A stretch of DNA of 64,000 bases, from assembly GCA_947311845.1 (NCBI GenBank), contig CAMZMU010000096.1:12180910-12244909 (forward strand), given 5' to 3'. The notes below the pieces were generated by a model that was not told where the DNA came from, did not search any database, and was given only the letters and a program-made list of their open reading frames with translations. The translations under genes were made by a program, and so were the position numbers. This document shows positions 10,977 to 22,990 of the stretch, one piece after another (position 1 is the stretch's first letter; each line of letters begins with the position of its first letter). This DNA comes from Poa pratensis. Taxonomy: Eukaryota > Streptophyta > Magnoliopsida > Poales > Poaceae.

Positions 10977-13900
10977 ATGCGGATGTTTTCCAAGGCGTGC
11001 TCGCTCGTGGTCTCCTCCCTCCCCCGCTGCTCCTCCTCCGCCCCCACGGTACGCCGCCCTCCTCTCTCTCTCCCTCTCCGCACCAGTCGGTCCACGGGAT
11101 TTCGCGGCGTGTGTTTTGGATCTGGGCTCGGGGACTCCCGCCGGGGGCCACGCGCTCGATCGATCGCTCACCGCCGCCGCCCGCAACCGCTTCGGCGTGA
11201 GCGAACGAACGAGCGAACTAGGAGCGCTTTCGCGATCCTGTCCCTCGGTTCCGCGCCACTGCCGACGTGACGTGCCCGCATATTCGCTCAGTCATGCGGA
11301 TATTTTGCTATAATATATATGGAAATCGCCCGGCGTGGAATTGGTCGCTCGCGGCTATCTCCACAAATACTGGTTTCCCTGAGTCGTTGTGATTGACTCT
11401 CTGGTTCGTGGATTGTGAAATATTGCTGATTCTGTTGTTTTGCAGATGAGGGGGCAGCCGTCGCTGATACCGAGGGTGAGCAGCAAATGGCTCGGGAAGC
11501 CACTCATGTACGGGATCGGCACGCTGCTGGTCATGCCTCTCAGGACGCTGCACGGGGTGGGCCGCATGTTCGGGCCGCGCGGTATCTCTGCAACATGACC
11601 AGCGTCTCCTCCTCGCTGCAGATCGAGCTCGTGAGTGCTCTCTAACCCAGGAAACTTGTTTTGGGCTATCCACCATCCCATTTCAGCTGACTGCTATTAT
11701 TGAAAGTTGGTGTGCGTTGTTGATGTTTGCTTCTAGCAGCTGGGTTGACATAGCAGTCAAAAATATGAAAAGGGGGTGCTAGTCTGTTGACTGTTCACTT
11801 TAGTAGACAATTCAACAGTAAAAGATGTTTGTTGAGGGGGACTAGTTTATAACCAGTTGCGATGAGATTCTCACAACTGCGTGTTATTGCTGGCAGCATT
11901 GCCGTTGGAAAGAAACTAAGGGCCATTACCAATAATAATAAAGCATGTTTACTCTCTGAAAAAGCTTCCCCCATATTCTTCTTCCACTTCATCACTTATT
12001 GCTTTATTCTGCCTCGTTTTTCTATCTTGTTGCCTAACTAGCACGATATATGTTGGTCACCTTGGACTGTATCTTTGTTGCCAAACCTTATCAAGCTTGC
12101 TATGATGGGACAGATGATGTGCACTTCTCTGTAGTTTCTCTTGACTTTCCATGTTTGCAAATGTCTAAGCAGCATTACTTGTATTTCTCCAACATATAGC
12201 TGCTCTTAGTATATGCAGGCTTTTCATTCCTAGAGGGATAGCATGAGTGCGTGACTTCCACACTTTATTGTTTGGCACAAACAAGTAGATTGTAGTTTGC
12301 TGAACACGAAAACCTCTGCTGTCTACATTTCACTTATCTTCATTTCTGTACATGTTACTTGCTTTTCATTCAGACTCTTACACTTCCTTCAATGTTTCTT
12401 AACGATGCTCCACATCTTATGTAGGTACCCTGTCTTCAAGATAACTATGCGTACATCTTGCATGATGTGGATACTGGAACAGTTGGAGTTGTCGACCCTT
12501 CTGAGGCGATGCCTATCATAAACGCATTGGAAAAGAGAAACCAGAACTTGACCTATATATTAAACACCCATCATCACTATGATCATACTGGTGGCAACTT
12601 GGAACTGAAGGCGAAATATGGTGCAAAGGTATACAGTTGGCAGCCTTCATTGTTCTTTCTATTTTCTTTCCTATTGCTTACAGACTGTGAAGCCATAAAA
12701 AATGTGTACTAGTATGAGATAAATTGAATCTGAATTAAGATATTACATGAACCTTTTGCTCTACCAGATATTATTGCCAGTCCTGCCAACAATTATCTGT
12801 CAAATTGAAGGACACAAGATAAAAAATTATAACTGATGTCAGAAGTTTAGCTGTTGAAGTGGTTTTTTGTTGTTCCTTGAGTATAAATTGTTCTTAAAGT
12901 AGTAAATATAACAGATAATGATTCTCTAGGTTAATAAATGGAGATGATTGACACAAGTTTATTTTCTAGCTTGCCATTGTGTCTCCACTGGATTTCACCT
13001 ACTACAGAAGCATGAACCAAACGCGTAATAATGGTATCTTCCGCTTTTGTCTTCTAACAATAATATTCTTACTAGGTAATTGGTGCTGAGAAGGATAAAG
13101 ATAGAATTCCTGGCATTGACATAACCCTAAGCGACGGTCACACGTGGATGTTTGCCGGCCATCAAGTTCTTGTGATGGAAACTCCTGGCCATACGTTAGG
13201 TGTGTAATTGCAGGTTTCTTAATTATTTTGACTTATCTTCTTTGTTTTCGTCTAGGAAGAATTGTTAAGTCCTGTTGGGTATGTATTGTCTTAGATACCG
13301 GAAATAGTGCAGATTTCCACACCTGTGGTTTTAAAATGTTAAAAAACCAATTACTCCGTACTAATTGAAAAAAGACATGTGTGCCTTATGGGATGAAGTG
13401 CCAACCTGCAAATTTTGATCCAAAGATGGCCAGTTGTGTTGCTGTGCAAGAAAATATGACAGGAAAGTCCAATATCAATATAGCAAGCCAAACGGTACAC
13501 CACCTTTTTTTCTGCCCAGCATACAAAGTCATATTTGTGATATCAAACTTACAGGTTCCGACGTCATTCAACGTTGTACATGTGTGTTTTAGATTTATCA
13601 AAACTTAGAGGTTTGATTTGTTGGCCCAAGTTCGTATGCATCCTCGATCATTTGATGATGTCACCACTAGGAGTACCGCTTGAATTTTAATTTACTCAGT
13701 GCTCTAAATTGCTTTTCTTACCTTCTCTTCTACACAAACTATGTCATCTGTAGTTATTCGTGGTTGATGTTTTCTCATAGTCCAGAAGTAGTGACCTGCA
13801 TTTATGGGACATGTTCAGAGCTATTAAGACTTGCCGTATTTTCTGTGTCACATGTGCGGTTGTGTACCTGGATATGCATATTATGTTTGTTTAGAAAATA

Positions 13901-15331
13901 AGTTTCTAGTGCAACATAGTTTTCATGAAATTCACCCTCTCTTTCTTTTCTATTAGGTCATCTGAGTTTTTACTTCCCTGGATCTGGAGCAATATTTACC
14001 GGTGATACCTTGTTCAGTTTATCGTGTGGAAAGCTTTTTGAGGGGACCCCGGAGCAGGTTAGATATCTTTGTATACATGTCTACTCTGTAATAGTTCAAA
14101 TGCTCACATGTGCTTTCAGATTTCCCTATTAGATGTCTGTAATAAGCTGCTTCTTTGCCAATGTTTTTTTTGCTTCTGGAATAGAAGGAACTTACTGCTA
14201 AACAATTCCCTTAATTGAGAGTAATAAGCATGTTGGAACTATAAGAACCTATCAACCATGAGTAATAAAAGAGATTTAGAATGGTATGTATGAATAATTA
14301 TAAAAACTGAGATGTTGCTACATCGATCATTGTTGCACTTCATTTATTTGAAAATCAAATGAGGAATAATTGTCATCAAATCAAAGTGCTGGCTCCTTCC
14401 ACTATCAGTTATTCAAAACAACAACAAAACTGATAGGTTGTGGACATGAGGTGGTTTTGTCCTTTGTCAGTGGTTTGCTCCATTTTCCTTTTCGCAGAAG
14501 TTTACCTAACGGAGTTCTTTGTAAGCGCCACCAAGACTTATGTATATCACCATTTCCCTGAACTTTCTGCAGATGTACTCTTCACTTCAGAAAATTGTAG
14601 CTCTTCCAGATGTGACAAAGGTGTACTGTGGACATGAATATACTCTGGTGAATGATATTTCCTCTCAAGTACAGAAATTTTCTACATTAACCTGGTATCT
14701 AATGCTGGAACTACCTCCTCGCAGAGTAATTCAAAGTTTGCCTTGAGCGTAGAACCAGGAAATGAAGAACTTCAGGAATATGCTGCAAGTTCAGCTGATC
14801 TGCGCAATAAGAATACACCAACGGTAATATGACTTTTAGAAGTATATGCATTCCTAACTTTTAGCATACATCAGTTTTTGCATTTTGTGTTTTCTACATC
14901 CAAGATCTTATTTGCTGTAAATATTTGTTGCTTACTCCATAAGTTTGTTAGCACGTTCAACAAAGGTATGATCTGCGAACAAGAGCCACAGTTTAAACAT
15001 TAGGTCGCTTTGTTTTCATGATTTACCAGACCTTTGCTTGCAATTTAGATGACTACTAACGTAACAGAATAAGCAAGTTGTCTGGTATAAACCAGAGTTT
15101 TAGATGCATTGTGCATAATTCATTTAGGAACTGGACTGCAGCATGCTTAACTAACTCTGTAAATTATCCACGATTTGTTTCCAGGTCCCAACGACAATTG
15201 GGAGAGAGAAGCAGTGCAATCCCTTCTTGAGGACTTCCAGTCCAGAGATCAGGAAGATGCTGTCCATTCCGGATCATTTCGATGATGCACGTGTTCTCGA
15301 GGTCATTCGGCGGGCAAAGGATAACTTTTGA
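10977..15331 (+). CDS. GLX2: Hydroxyacylglutathione hydrolase (glyoxalase II), mitochondrial type; frame break in exon 2
   Basis: It hydrolyses S-D-lactoylglutathione to D-lactate and glutathione in methylglyoxal detoxification. Exons: 10977-11048, 11446-11630, 12425-12628, 13076-13199, 13957-14057, 14573-14647, 14725-14823, 15185-15331. From the ATG at 11595 the enzyme reads 261 residues with all metal ligands of the metallo-beta-lactamase fold: THHHYDH (61-66), PGHT (His119), TGDTLF (Asp138), CGHEYT (His176). Upstream, [16 protein letters not shown] followed by [24 protein letters not shown] matches the targeting leader of plant mitochondrial forms, but it runs into TGA in a frame one base off from [11 protein letters not shown]. 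One extra base near GGG at 11572-11574 would restore the frame. As read, only a shorter form without the leader is encoded; a sequencing error is equally possible. Confidence 0.88.
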
Positions 15332-15760
15332 CTAACCAACCACAAAGCCAGTTTCCATAAAACGATGATCATCCAGCTGTCTCGCTAAAGAGAGAAGTGG
15401 ACAAAGAACTCCCACAAGACCCCCAACAGATGGAACACGGGGAGGAAATGTGTATAGCTTGAGGTTCCTAAGATGCTTGGCCAGAAATTTGCCTCGCATT
15501 GTATGTAGCTTGCATAGTGCTTGTTAATTCGATAGCGGCCCGTGATTCTTTTGTCGATTACAAAATAAATTTGTTCTGTTATCTCTCTATTAGGGAACAG
15601 AAACAAAATCCAGTTAGCTGTTTGATAGTTCTTCAGTCATTGCTTCATCATTTTCTTGACGGTTTATCATTGGTTTCAGTATTTCGCGATCTATTTTGAA
15701 CTGGATAATATTTGTGCAATCTGTCGACGTAGACAATGATGACACTGGATCACACCAATG
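15332..15760. other. 3' UTR and downstream region of glyoxalase II
   Basis: AT-rich 3' flank following the stop at 15329-15331. No other gene, RNA or element was recognised in it. Confidence 0.4.
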
Positions 15761-16010
15761 TAAGAGCCTCTTTGATTCAAAGAGGAATGTCATGAGATTT
15801 TTGAAGGATTGGATCCTATAGAAAATTTTCCTTGGTAGCCATTTGATTCATAGGATTCATATTCTATAGGAAATATTCCCATAAGAATCTTGTAGTGTAA
15901 ATTCCATAGGAAGACAGCATGAGCTCTAACTTCATGGAATTTTTTTTTCACCACAATGCTCTTCCCATGGGTTTCTATATTTCTATTAGACATGCCATAT
16001 CAATCCACAG
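15761..16010. mobile_element. Truncated Tourist-like MITE
   Basis: Starts TAAGAGCCTCTTTGATTCAA and continues with repeated AGGATT / TTCTATAGGAAA blocks characteristic of the grass MITE group whose ends read GAGCCTCTTTGATTC. The matching right terminus (GAATCAAAGAGGC) was not found, so the copy looks truncated or badly decayed, and the right limit is approximate. Confidence 0.55.
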
Positions 16011-16609
16011 CGTTGCAAATTTGCAATTCTATATTTAGAGCAGTTCTGTCCTTGCCGATGATGTGTTATAATATTCAATCATGTACAGTAGCAGTCTTTC
16101 CTTGATGGCATAAATGCCAGACTTGCATTCGACGTCACACTTTGGGAAAGTGGTGCTCGGTCACCAATCATGCTCGATGAATGCGATGCATCACCGAAAG
16201 AGAAAGCGTCAGGACGAGCGTCGTAATTCTTTTAATCTTTTTTCCCATACGCATATGCGTGGCAATCTGAATGGCTTTTGTATATAGGAGTATATTTCTT
16301 TATTTTATTTTACTTGTGAATTTCTTTGATGTTATGAAGAAGAGCTGTCGATCTATCTTTCGTGAGGTGACAAATCCTTTCGCCAAACTCGCGCACTGAT
16401 AAATCATGGCAAACTCGCGAAAAACCAATCCAAAAACGTCAGCGCGCAAAAATTTCAAAATCCAAACAGAAGCGAAATGGATGGGAACGGAAGAAAGCCG
16501 CCGCAACAGACTCGAAACAAAACCCCTCGTCTCCATCCGGTCATCTCGCCTAGTCCCCCTCGCGTGCCCCGCCCCCACTCCCTCCCCACCACCGCCCCAC
16601 CCCACCGCG
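16011..16609 (+). promoter_or_regulatory. Upstream region of the 3-beta-HSD/D gene
   Basis: AT-rich to 16400, then CG-rich leader (repeated CCCCACC / CCGCCCC) to the ATG at 16610. No clear TATA box was identified. Open frames crossing this stretch are not supported. Confidence 0.35.
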
Positions 16610-19600
16610 ATGGCGACCGCCGAGCCCGGCCCGAGCCCGCCGCCCCAGGCCCCACGCAAGCCCGCCTGCGCTGTCACCTTCGGCCGCTCCACCCTCCTCG
16701 GCCGCCACCTCGCCGCCGCGCTCGCCGCCTCGGGCCGCTGGTCCGCCGTCGCGGTCCTCGACCCCTCCCCGCTCCCCGACACCCCGCCAGCCGCCCCACT
16801 CACCCACGTCGTCGTCGACCTCTCCGACCCCGCGGCGCCGCTCGCCCGCGCCCTCGACGGCGTCGCGGCCGTCTTCCACGTGGACCCCACCTCCTCCGCC
16901 GCCGCCAGCGACGGGAAATCCTTCCTGTCGCTCCACCGCTCGCGGCCGAGGGCACCAGGCGCCTCCTCGCCGCCTGCCGCGCCAGCGGCGTGCGGAGGGT
17001 GGTGTACACCGGTTCCGCCGACGTGGTCGCCGCGGGTGCGCGGGACGTGATCGACGCCGACGAGGGCTCGGTTGCTTACCCTGACAAGGTGCGTGTGATC
17101 TCCGCGATGCTGATGTGACCGATTGCTGCCTGCCTCTGCTCGGCTCTGCGAAATTTCAGTGGTGCACGCACTGATTTGTTCCTTGCTTTTGGCTTTTGGC
17201 CTGTGGATGATGCAGTTTGGGAATGCAGTGAGCGAGCTGAGGGCGCAGGTGGAGATGATGGTGCTGAGTGCGGATGCGAATGACGGGATGCGGACGTGCG
17301 TGCTGCGGCCGAGCAATCTGTTCGGGCCAGGCAATTCGAGCCTGCTGAGGTTCGTCGCTGGATATGCGAGGTCTCCCTTGGGCAAGGTATCCGAAGCTGC
17401 CTTTTGCCCGTTTCTGTTTAACTTCTAAAGCTCTTAGGGAGTTAACAGTATTTTCGTATTGATAAGACTAGTGAAGTAAGTGGATTTAAGGGTGCATAGA
17501 TGCAATATGGGGTATGTGTAGCACAGAGTCTGATGTAGCTGTAATTTGGTAAGCTGTAGACTAGCCTAATTTTGACATGTAGAATTCCCATTGCAGTTCT
17601 GTTGTAGCAACAGTATATCTGTATATGTCAGAAAGGTATGCAAGGTCTCACTTGAGAAAGGTACTGGAAGCTGCCATTTGCTCGTTTCTGTTTAATTTCT
17701 AAAGAGCTTTTACCTTTTAGAGACTTAGTATGAGTGTAAAATTCCTATTTCACTTCTGTGTTAACAACATAATATGGTACTAGAGAACGTACCCGTGGCT
17801 GCTGGTTAATGTGGTACTATTAAATCTCTGATTTTTTGGTCAGTAGTACTTCCATATCTCTCTAAGTCATGTTTGCCATTTGAATTCTTGTAACTGCAAT
17901 TCAGTCGGTTCTAGCTTATAGAACTATAGTTCATAGCGAACCAGACATTATCAGATTAGTTGTAAGAATTCATCATGGCACAACCTAGTTTTCCAGGGAT
18001 TGTCGTTTTGACAGATCTAATTTGGATTTATGTTTATTCAAGTATTTGTCTGCTTTCAGTTGACACAGTTCTGCGTGTGCATTTTCTGTGGTGTCCACTA
18101 TCCAGAAGCCTTGAAGTATTAGCTTTCTTACACAAGTACTGTTCAGTTTGTAATAGGTAGTGGCGGTAACAGGTCTGACTTCACATACGTGGAAAATGTA
18201 GCCCACGCTAACATTTGCGCCGAGCAAGCTTTATGTTCAAATGCTGCTTCTGTTGCTGGAAAGGTACACTTCTACCGATTAAAATGTTATGTTTATATAT
18301 CATTTGCTCTGATAGTTAATCTAATCATCAAAATTTTACAGCCCTTTTTTGTCACTAATGCTGAACCTATCAAAACATGGGAGTTTATGTCCTGCATGAT
18401 GGAAGCCATGGGCTGTCAGAGGTCTCTCTCTCGCACACAGACACACACACGCAGTAAAGACTATTCAAGAATTAACATGTGATGTGGCTGTTGTTGTTCC
18501 ATTTATAGGCCCAGGATTAATCTTCCTGCGAAGATGTTGTTGTTTGCTTCCCAGTTCTCCAATATGATTTATCACAGATTGGGTTTGCAAATGTCATCCA
18601 CTCCACTTCTCTATCCTGATACAGTATACTTCTTGTCACACACAAGAACTTTTAACACTTCAAAAGCTAGAAAGCTGCTTGGATATGACCCAATTGTATC
18701 ATTGGAGGTTAGCTTGCTTCCATACCTTTTAGTGTTGACAATTATATTATTTTCTTTTATGTATTTTCTTGTTTCAGAAGTATTGCTACAAAACTATTTC
18801 TCTGACAAAACAAATGTGCACATCCAGTGGGTTTGATGTTTGATCTGTACGCAGGATGGAATTATGAGAACCGCTGGGTCAATTTCGGAACTACCAGATA
18901 ATTTGGATATATCAAGGAAACAAGGTTCTTCTGGATCATCAAAAGCAGACAAGCTGCTAGGGGGTGGAATAGGTGAGTATTTTTGCTCTGTGCTTACTAC
19001 TTAAATGAATGAACTAGATCTCTGAAAACCAAAAATAATTTTCAGATACAGATAACTTTTTTCACTAAAAGAGTTGTTTGTTGTTGTACTATATATTCAG
19101 ATTTCTGTTTTGTTAACTTGCTACCATTCTACTGCAGCTGCTGATATTCTCCTTTGGAGGGATGAAAAGAAAACCTTTTCATATATCACACTAGTGTTTC
19201 TGCTATTCTACTGGTTCCTTCTTTCGGACAGAACTTTCGTTTCTTCGTCTGCCAAAATTCTTCTAGTGATCTCCCTGGCTCTTTACATCCATGGTGTGCT
19301 ACCTTCAAAAGTGTAAGTATATTGGTTTGATTCTGTATGGTGTGTTATATTTTGTATGGTGTGTTATATTTTTTATGGAGTACTTATTTCGGTATAGGTT
19401 TTAGTATGTTACATATAAGTATTGAACTCCTATTGCAGGTTTGGTTTTGCAGTAGAGAAGGTTACTCCTGATTATTTCGAAATATCAGACTCAACGTTGA
19501 GGAATCCAATTGTGTGCTTGGCTTCCCTATGGAATGGAGGTATTCATAAATTGAGGATTCTAGCAGAAGGTGATGACTGGGGTATCTTTTTAAAGGTTTG

Positions 19601-20773
19601 TATGCAGCCAGTTGACATCGCTATCCTAGAAGATTTCTTTTGTTGAAGTGATATTATTTTCCAGTAATTTTATACGACTATCTTGTTTCTGGAAGCACTG
19701 CCCAGTAAGTTACATTTAAAATTGAACTCTCTGGGTGATTGTGGGCAGTTGTCGGGGAAAATTCATGAACCTTCTTTTCTTTTCTGTTACCAGTAGACTC
19801 AGGTTTAGTTGTTTTATGAGGCTCATTGGCTGCACAATTCTATTGTCCTGGATTTTTTCCCCTACATTCATGTTAAGCCGTCAAAGTGTATGGTTTACTT
19901 GATACACATTTGTTTCGTTGACTCGTATAAATATTTTATGTGACACAAAATATCTTCCTTCTATATTTTGCACAGTATTTTTTTGTCCAGAAAATCCTGT
20001 GTATACCAGTGAATAAGTATGTATTTCATCATTGTGAGGTTGGCATGGCCCCACAAGACATCGATGTCATGTAAAGAACAAATGGAATTGTTCTTTGGCA
20101 TACCCTTATTTCTTCCATCATGCTTGGTTGTTGTGTTCCCATTTTCAATTTTGATAGTTATTTGGTTAACTGAATTGCAGAAGTAATTATTGAGTCCACC
20201 TCAAATGGACTTGATCCACTCCACCCCACGTAAATAACCTGTTTCAGACGGTACATAAGTGACTCAATCCAGCTAGGCTTTACTTATGAGAACACATAAA
20301 CTATTGTCAATCCGTACATGGCAGGGCAAACATATGCATGATTGCTAGAGTGGTACAATCATGCCAATGAATTTATGTTCCAAATGATTGATCCAAAGTT
20401 CCTTGTTTATACTACAGGTTGTTGCTTCCTTGTTCTGTATCAAAGTAATGTTGAACCTCCAATTTAGAATGCTGATTGGTCTTGGTAAGGGTTATCTTGT
20501 ACCAATTCTTACACTGATCTCATTTATTCTCGTGTTATCAGTTTAACCATCTGATTTCTGTCCCTGTCGAACGCAGCACTGGCATCCTTGTTCATTGTCT
20601 TCATTGTCTACGAACAATGCGAGGAGGAAATCGACACTTTGGTAGCCATGGCTTCTGCCAAAATCAAAGCCCTAATGGACAGAGTGGTTAGAGAGTTGCC
20701 GGCGGTTCGAAATGTGCTGGTCTCCTTGAAGATGTCGTACATTTTGGACATAATTTTGGCCATCAGTGTCTGA
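16610..20773 (+). CDS. 3-beta-hydroxysteroid dehydrogenase/decarboxylase-like protein with reticulon domain; frame break in exon 1
   Basis: Likely role: sterol C-4 demethylation at the endoplasmic reticulum. Exons: 16610-17088, 17216-17386, 18147-18263, 18342-18421, 18509-18707, 18855-18972, 19138-19312, 19439-19595, 20418-20484, 20577-20773; about 586 residues if one base is restored in exon 1. The N-terminal SDR part shows a nucleotide-binding start (VTFGRSTLLGRHLAAAL), VVYTGSADVV, LRPSNLFGPG and FTYVENVAHANICAEQAL. From about residue 390 a reticulon homology domain follows (ADILLWRDEKKTFSYI, two hydrophobic hairpins, SLFIVFIVYEQCEEEID). In exon 1 the frame changes at CGCTCGCGG near 16939: FLSLHR should continue LAAEGTRRLLAACRASG, needing one extra C. 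The canonical YxxxK pair is not visible; the expected position reads FGNAVSELRAQVE. A 3' UTR intron is likely (acceptor near 20920). Confidence 0.87.
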
Positions 20774-21119
20774 TGCTCTGTGACTGCAAAATGCTATTTC
20801 TATTTGCAATTGTCCAAGGTACAAGAGGCATTGTGTTCTTGACTGTAACAAAGTTCCTAGTTCTTTCCAGCTGTCATTTTTTTGAAATTTACGCGAATTC
20901 TGTTTTGATTTGTTTCAGATTCTTGCCCCCAGCAAGTTTCGATCAAGCGGGAAGCTATGCTGACTGGTGTCGAGGGACCACCTGTTCATACAATGGAACG
21001 TTCTGTCTAATCGGCCTCGTGTGTATCTAACATTTCCTTCCAAGAACGCTGAGATGCAACTGCTTAGTTGCAGCTGCTTACTTGGCATCGTAGTGCAGTT
21101 TTATGGATAGATTTCGTAG

Positions 21120-22250
21120 TATGTCGCTCCATCGCGTCAATGTCTGCATGTGGTTTCGTGGACCTTGTAACCGCATCTCCTGTTGTCGTTTATGTTCCTG
21201 TTTGGAACGAGGGGGCCTTTGCAGAGTTTTGGGCGCTCACAAATTGCGTAAATTTCTAACAAATACGTACGTGTCAAGTTCCTGCTTTCAACATTAGCTC
21301 ATGACTATTCAGTTGATAGAATAAGTGAAAGATGTTTCACCCCGGGGCGCCTCAGATGATTTAGGCAAGACTCCTTGACATGCAACAAAAAAAGAGAGAG
21401 TAAAGTGCTTATTATAAGTCGGCTGACGCATCAGCTGGTTCTGTTGTGCGCGCTGCCTTCAGTTTTTCACTCGCACGTCCAACACGCATCAGCTGCTCCT
21501 TTCCTTTAACGCTGGCAGCGCTGCTCTCTTCGTTTTTCTTTCTCGCCTGCCATGGGCAGCCACAATATTTTGAGGATGGGTATTCAGGATTATAGAACTT
21601 ATGTAAGTTTCTAACTAATGGAGTTGACATGAAAACACAAGTGTCTCCAGCTGCTGAAGCAACGACAAGCCATAGTTATTGGGTGCAACCATTTGAAAAC
21701 ATTTGCTCGGGATCTATATAACCAGTGTGGCTGATGGCTTGACAAAAGGATAACATATTGATGCAACAATGCTCCATGTTGCTGCTTATTTTTAGATGAC
21801 TGGTTCATGTATCGACCTCATTGGTCTGCTATTTGTACTCTTGTATTAACAAACTGTGGTATATGCATCGATCGATGCACAGACCGAGGCTTCCCCATTA
21901 AAAAAAAAACATTTTGTACACATATCAATCATCCTTAATAATTTCAGGCTAACACTTTAGCTACAAGATTTGTCATCTTGGAGCAAAAGTAATGCTGATA
22001 TCTAAAATGCAACACGATAGCAATAATAGGCAGGGACGAGCTCCGTGGTGGCCTTGCAAGCTCGAACTTGTCCGCCTTCATGCGAAGTGCCTTGGATGTC
22101 ATGTCGGCGAAGGTGGTTCCTACTCAGCTGCGCCGTGGTGTCTTTGTCCCTCTTGACGTGACCATGGAGCTTGCGCAGCTCCTACTCACGTGCGGCTTCG
22201 TATAGGTAGATCATCTTCAACCTGAGTTTCTGAGCTCTTTCCAGATAGCT
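21120..22250. repeat. Segmental duplication block A, copy 1
   Basis: Begins in the 3' flank of the HSD/D gene and is similar to 28920-30230. Shared landmarks in order: TGTCTGCATGTGG / TGTTTGCATGTGG, ATTTCTAACAAATACGT, GGATGGGTATTCAGGATTA, GTTGACATGAAAACACAAG, TAACATATTGATGCAAC, ACCGAGGCTTCCCC, and GGATGTCATGTCGGCGAAGG. This places the duplication break in the HSD/D 3' region. Confidence 0.75.
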
Positions 22251-22282
22251 GTGGCTCATCTTCAAGCTGAGATTTCGAATTT

Positions 22283-22590
22283 ATCAAAAAAAATAGAATT
22301 AAGAGTTTTCATTCATTAAACAACAAAATTACAATCACGCTGGAGGGTTGGCGCTATGAAGTCAGGGATGAAATTCATCCACAGACATCGCCTTCTCTCA
22401 GCACTAGCTCTTTTAGAACAAAGATGAGCCGCCTCATTTGCGTCTCGACTAACACAGCTAATACAAAAGCTAGTAAACATCCCACTGAGCTCTCTAACTT
22501 CCTGAAGGATGGCAGCCACTTCCGATCTTCCATCATCGTCAGTTCTTCACAAATTAACTAGTACTTGGGCATCAGTTTCTATAGAGACTT
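22283..22590 (-). mobile_element. LINE 3' end fragment (RNase H domain), minus strand
   Basis: On the minus strand it encodes VRELSGMFTSFCISCVSRDANEAAHLCSK, the C-terminal piece of the RNase H-like domain found at the end of plant L1-type LINE ORF2 proteins, ending near an A-run (T-run side read as AAAAAAAATAG at 22285-22295 on the + strand). It is strongly 5'-truncated. Target duplications were not resolved. Confidence 0.6.
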
Positions 22591-22990
22591 TTCGGTAGCG
22601 TTACTGTTGTCGATTGTCAACTCATCCTCAGTGTGCGGATCGAGTCAGCTGTTGCGAAGTTTGCTCCATATATACTCAGATAATGCAGCTTTCTCTCCGA
22701 AGAGGAGATCACGTTCATGCCTATTAAATTTCCCCAAGTCTATACCATGTCAAGTTGTCTAGCCGTGTCACGGCCAAACATTTAGTTATAAGCATCGATC
22801 TACTTAACAATTTCAAGTTCCTCATTTAGTTATAAGTTGTCTACACTATACACCACAATAAAACAGCTAGAGAAGGACAGCTTGCCATCTGGTTGACAAT
22901 GTAGGCGCTTTCAGTGGAATTAGTAAGCTTGCACGTGCACACACGTATGAACTAATAATATTCATCCAAACATATTACAAACACTAAAAT
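22590..22990. repeat. Segmental duplication block B (GDSL upstream region), copy 1
   Basis: Closely similar to 24680-25000: GTTACTGTTGTCGATTGTC, CAGTGTGCGGATCGAGTCAG, TCTCCGAAGAGGAGATCACG, AAAACAGCTAGAGAAGGACA and GGCGCTTTCAGTGGAATT occur in the same order. Here it is not followed by a GDSL gene, so it is an orphan copy of the promoter region. Confidence 0.8.

Noticed and set aside
10317..11186. Minus-strand frame of 289 codons across the glyoxalase II promoter
   Set aside because: Antisense to the promoter, leader and exon 1 and to the end of TIR element 2; Arg/Gly/Pro-rich with no recognisable motif.
16300..17385. Minus-strand frame of 361 codons
   Set aside because: Shadow of the GC-rich first two exons of the HSD/D gene on the other strand.
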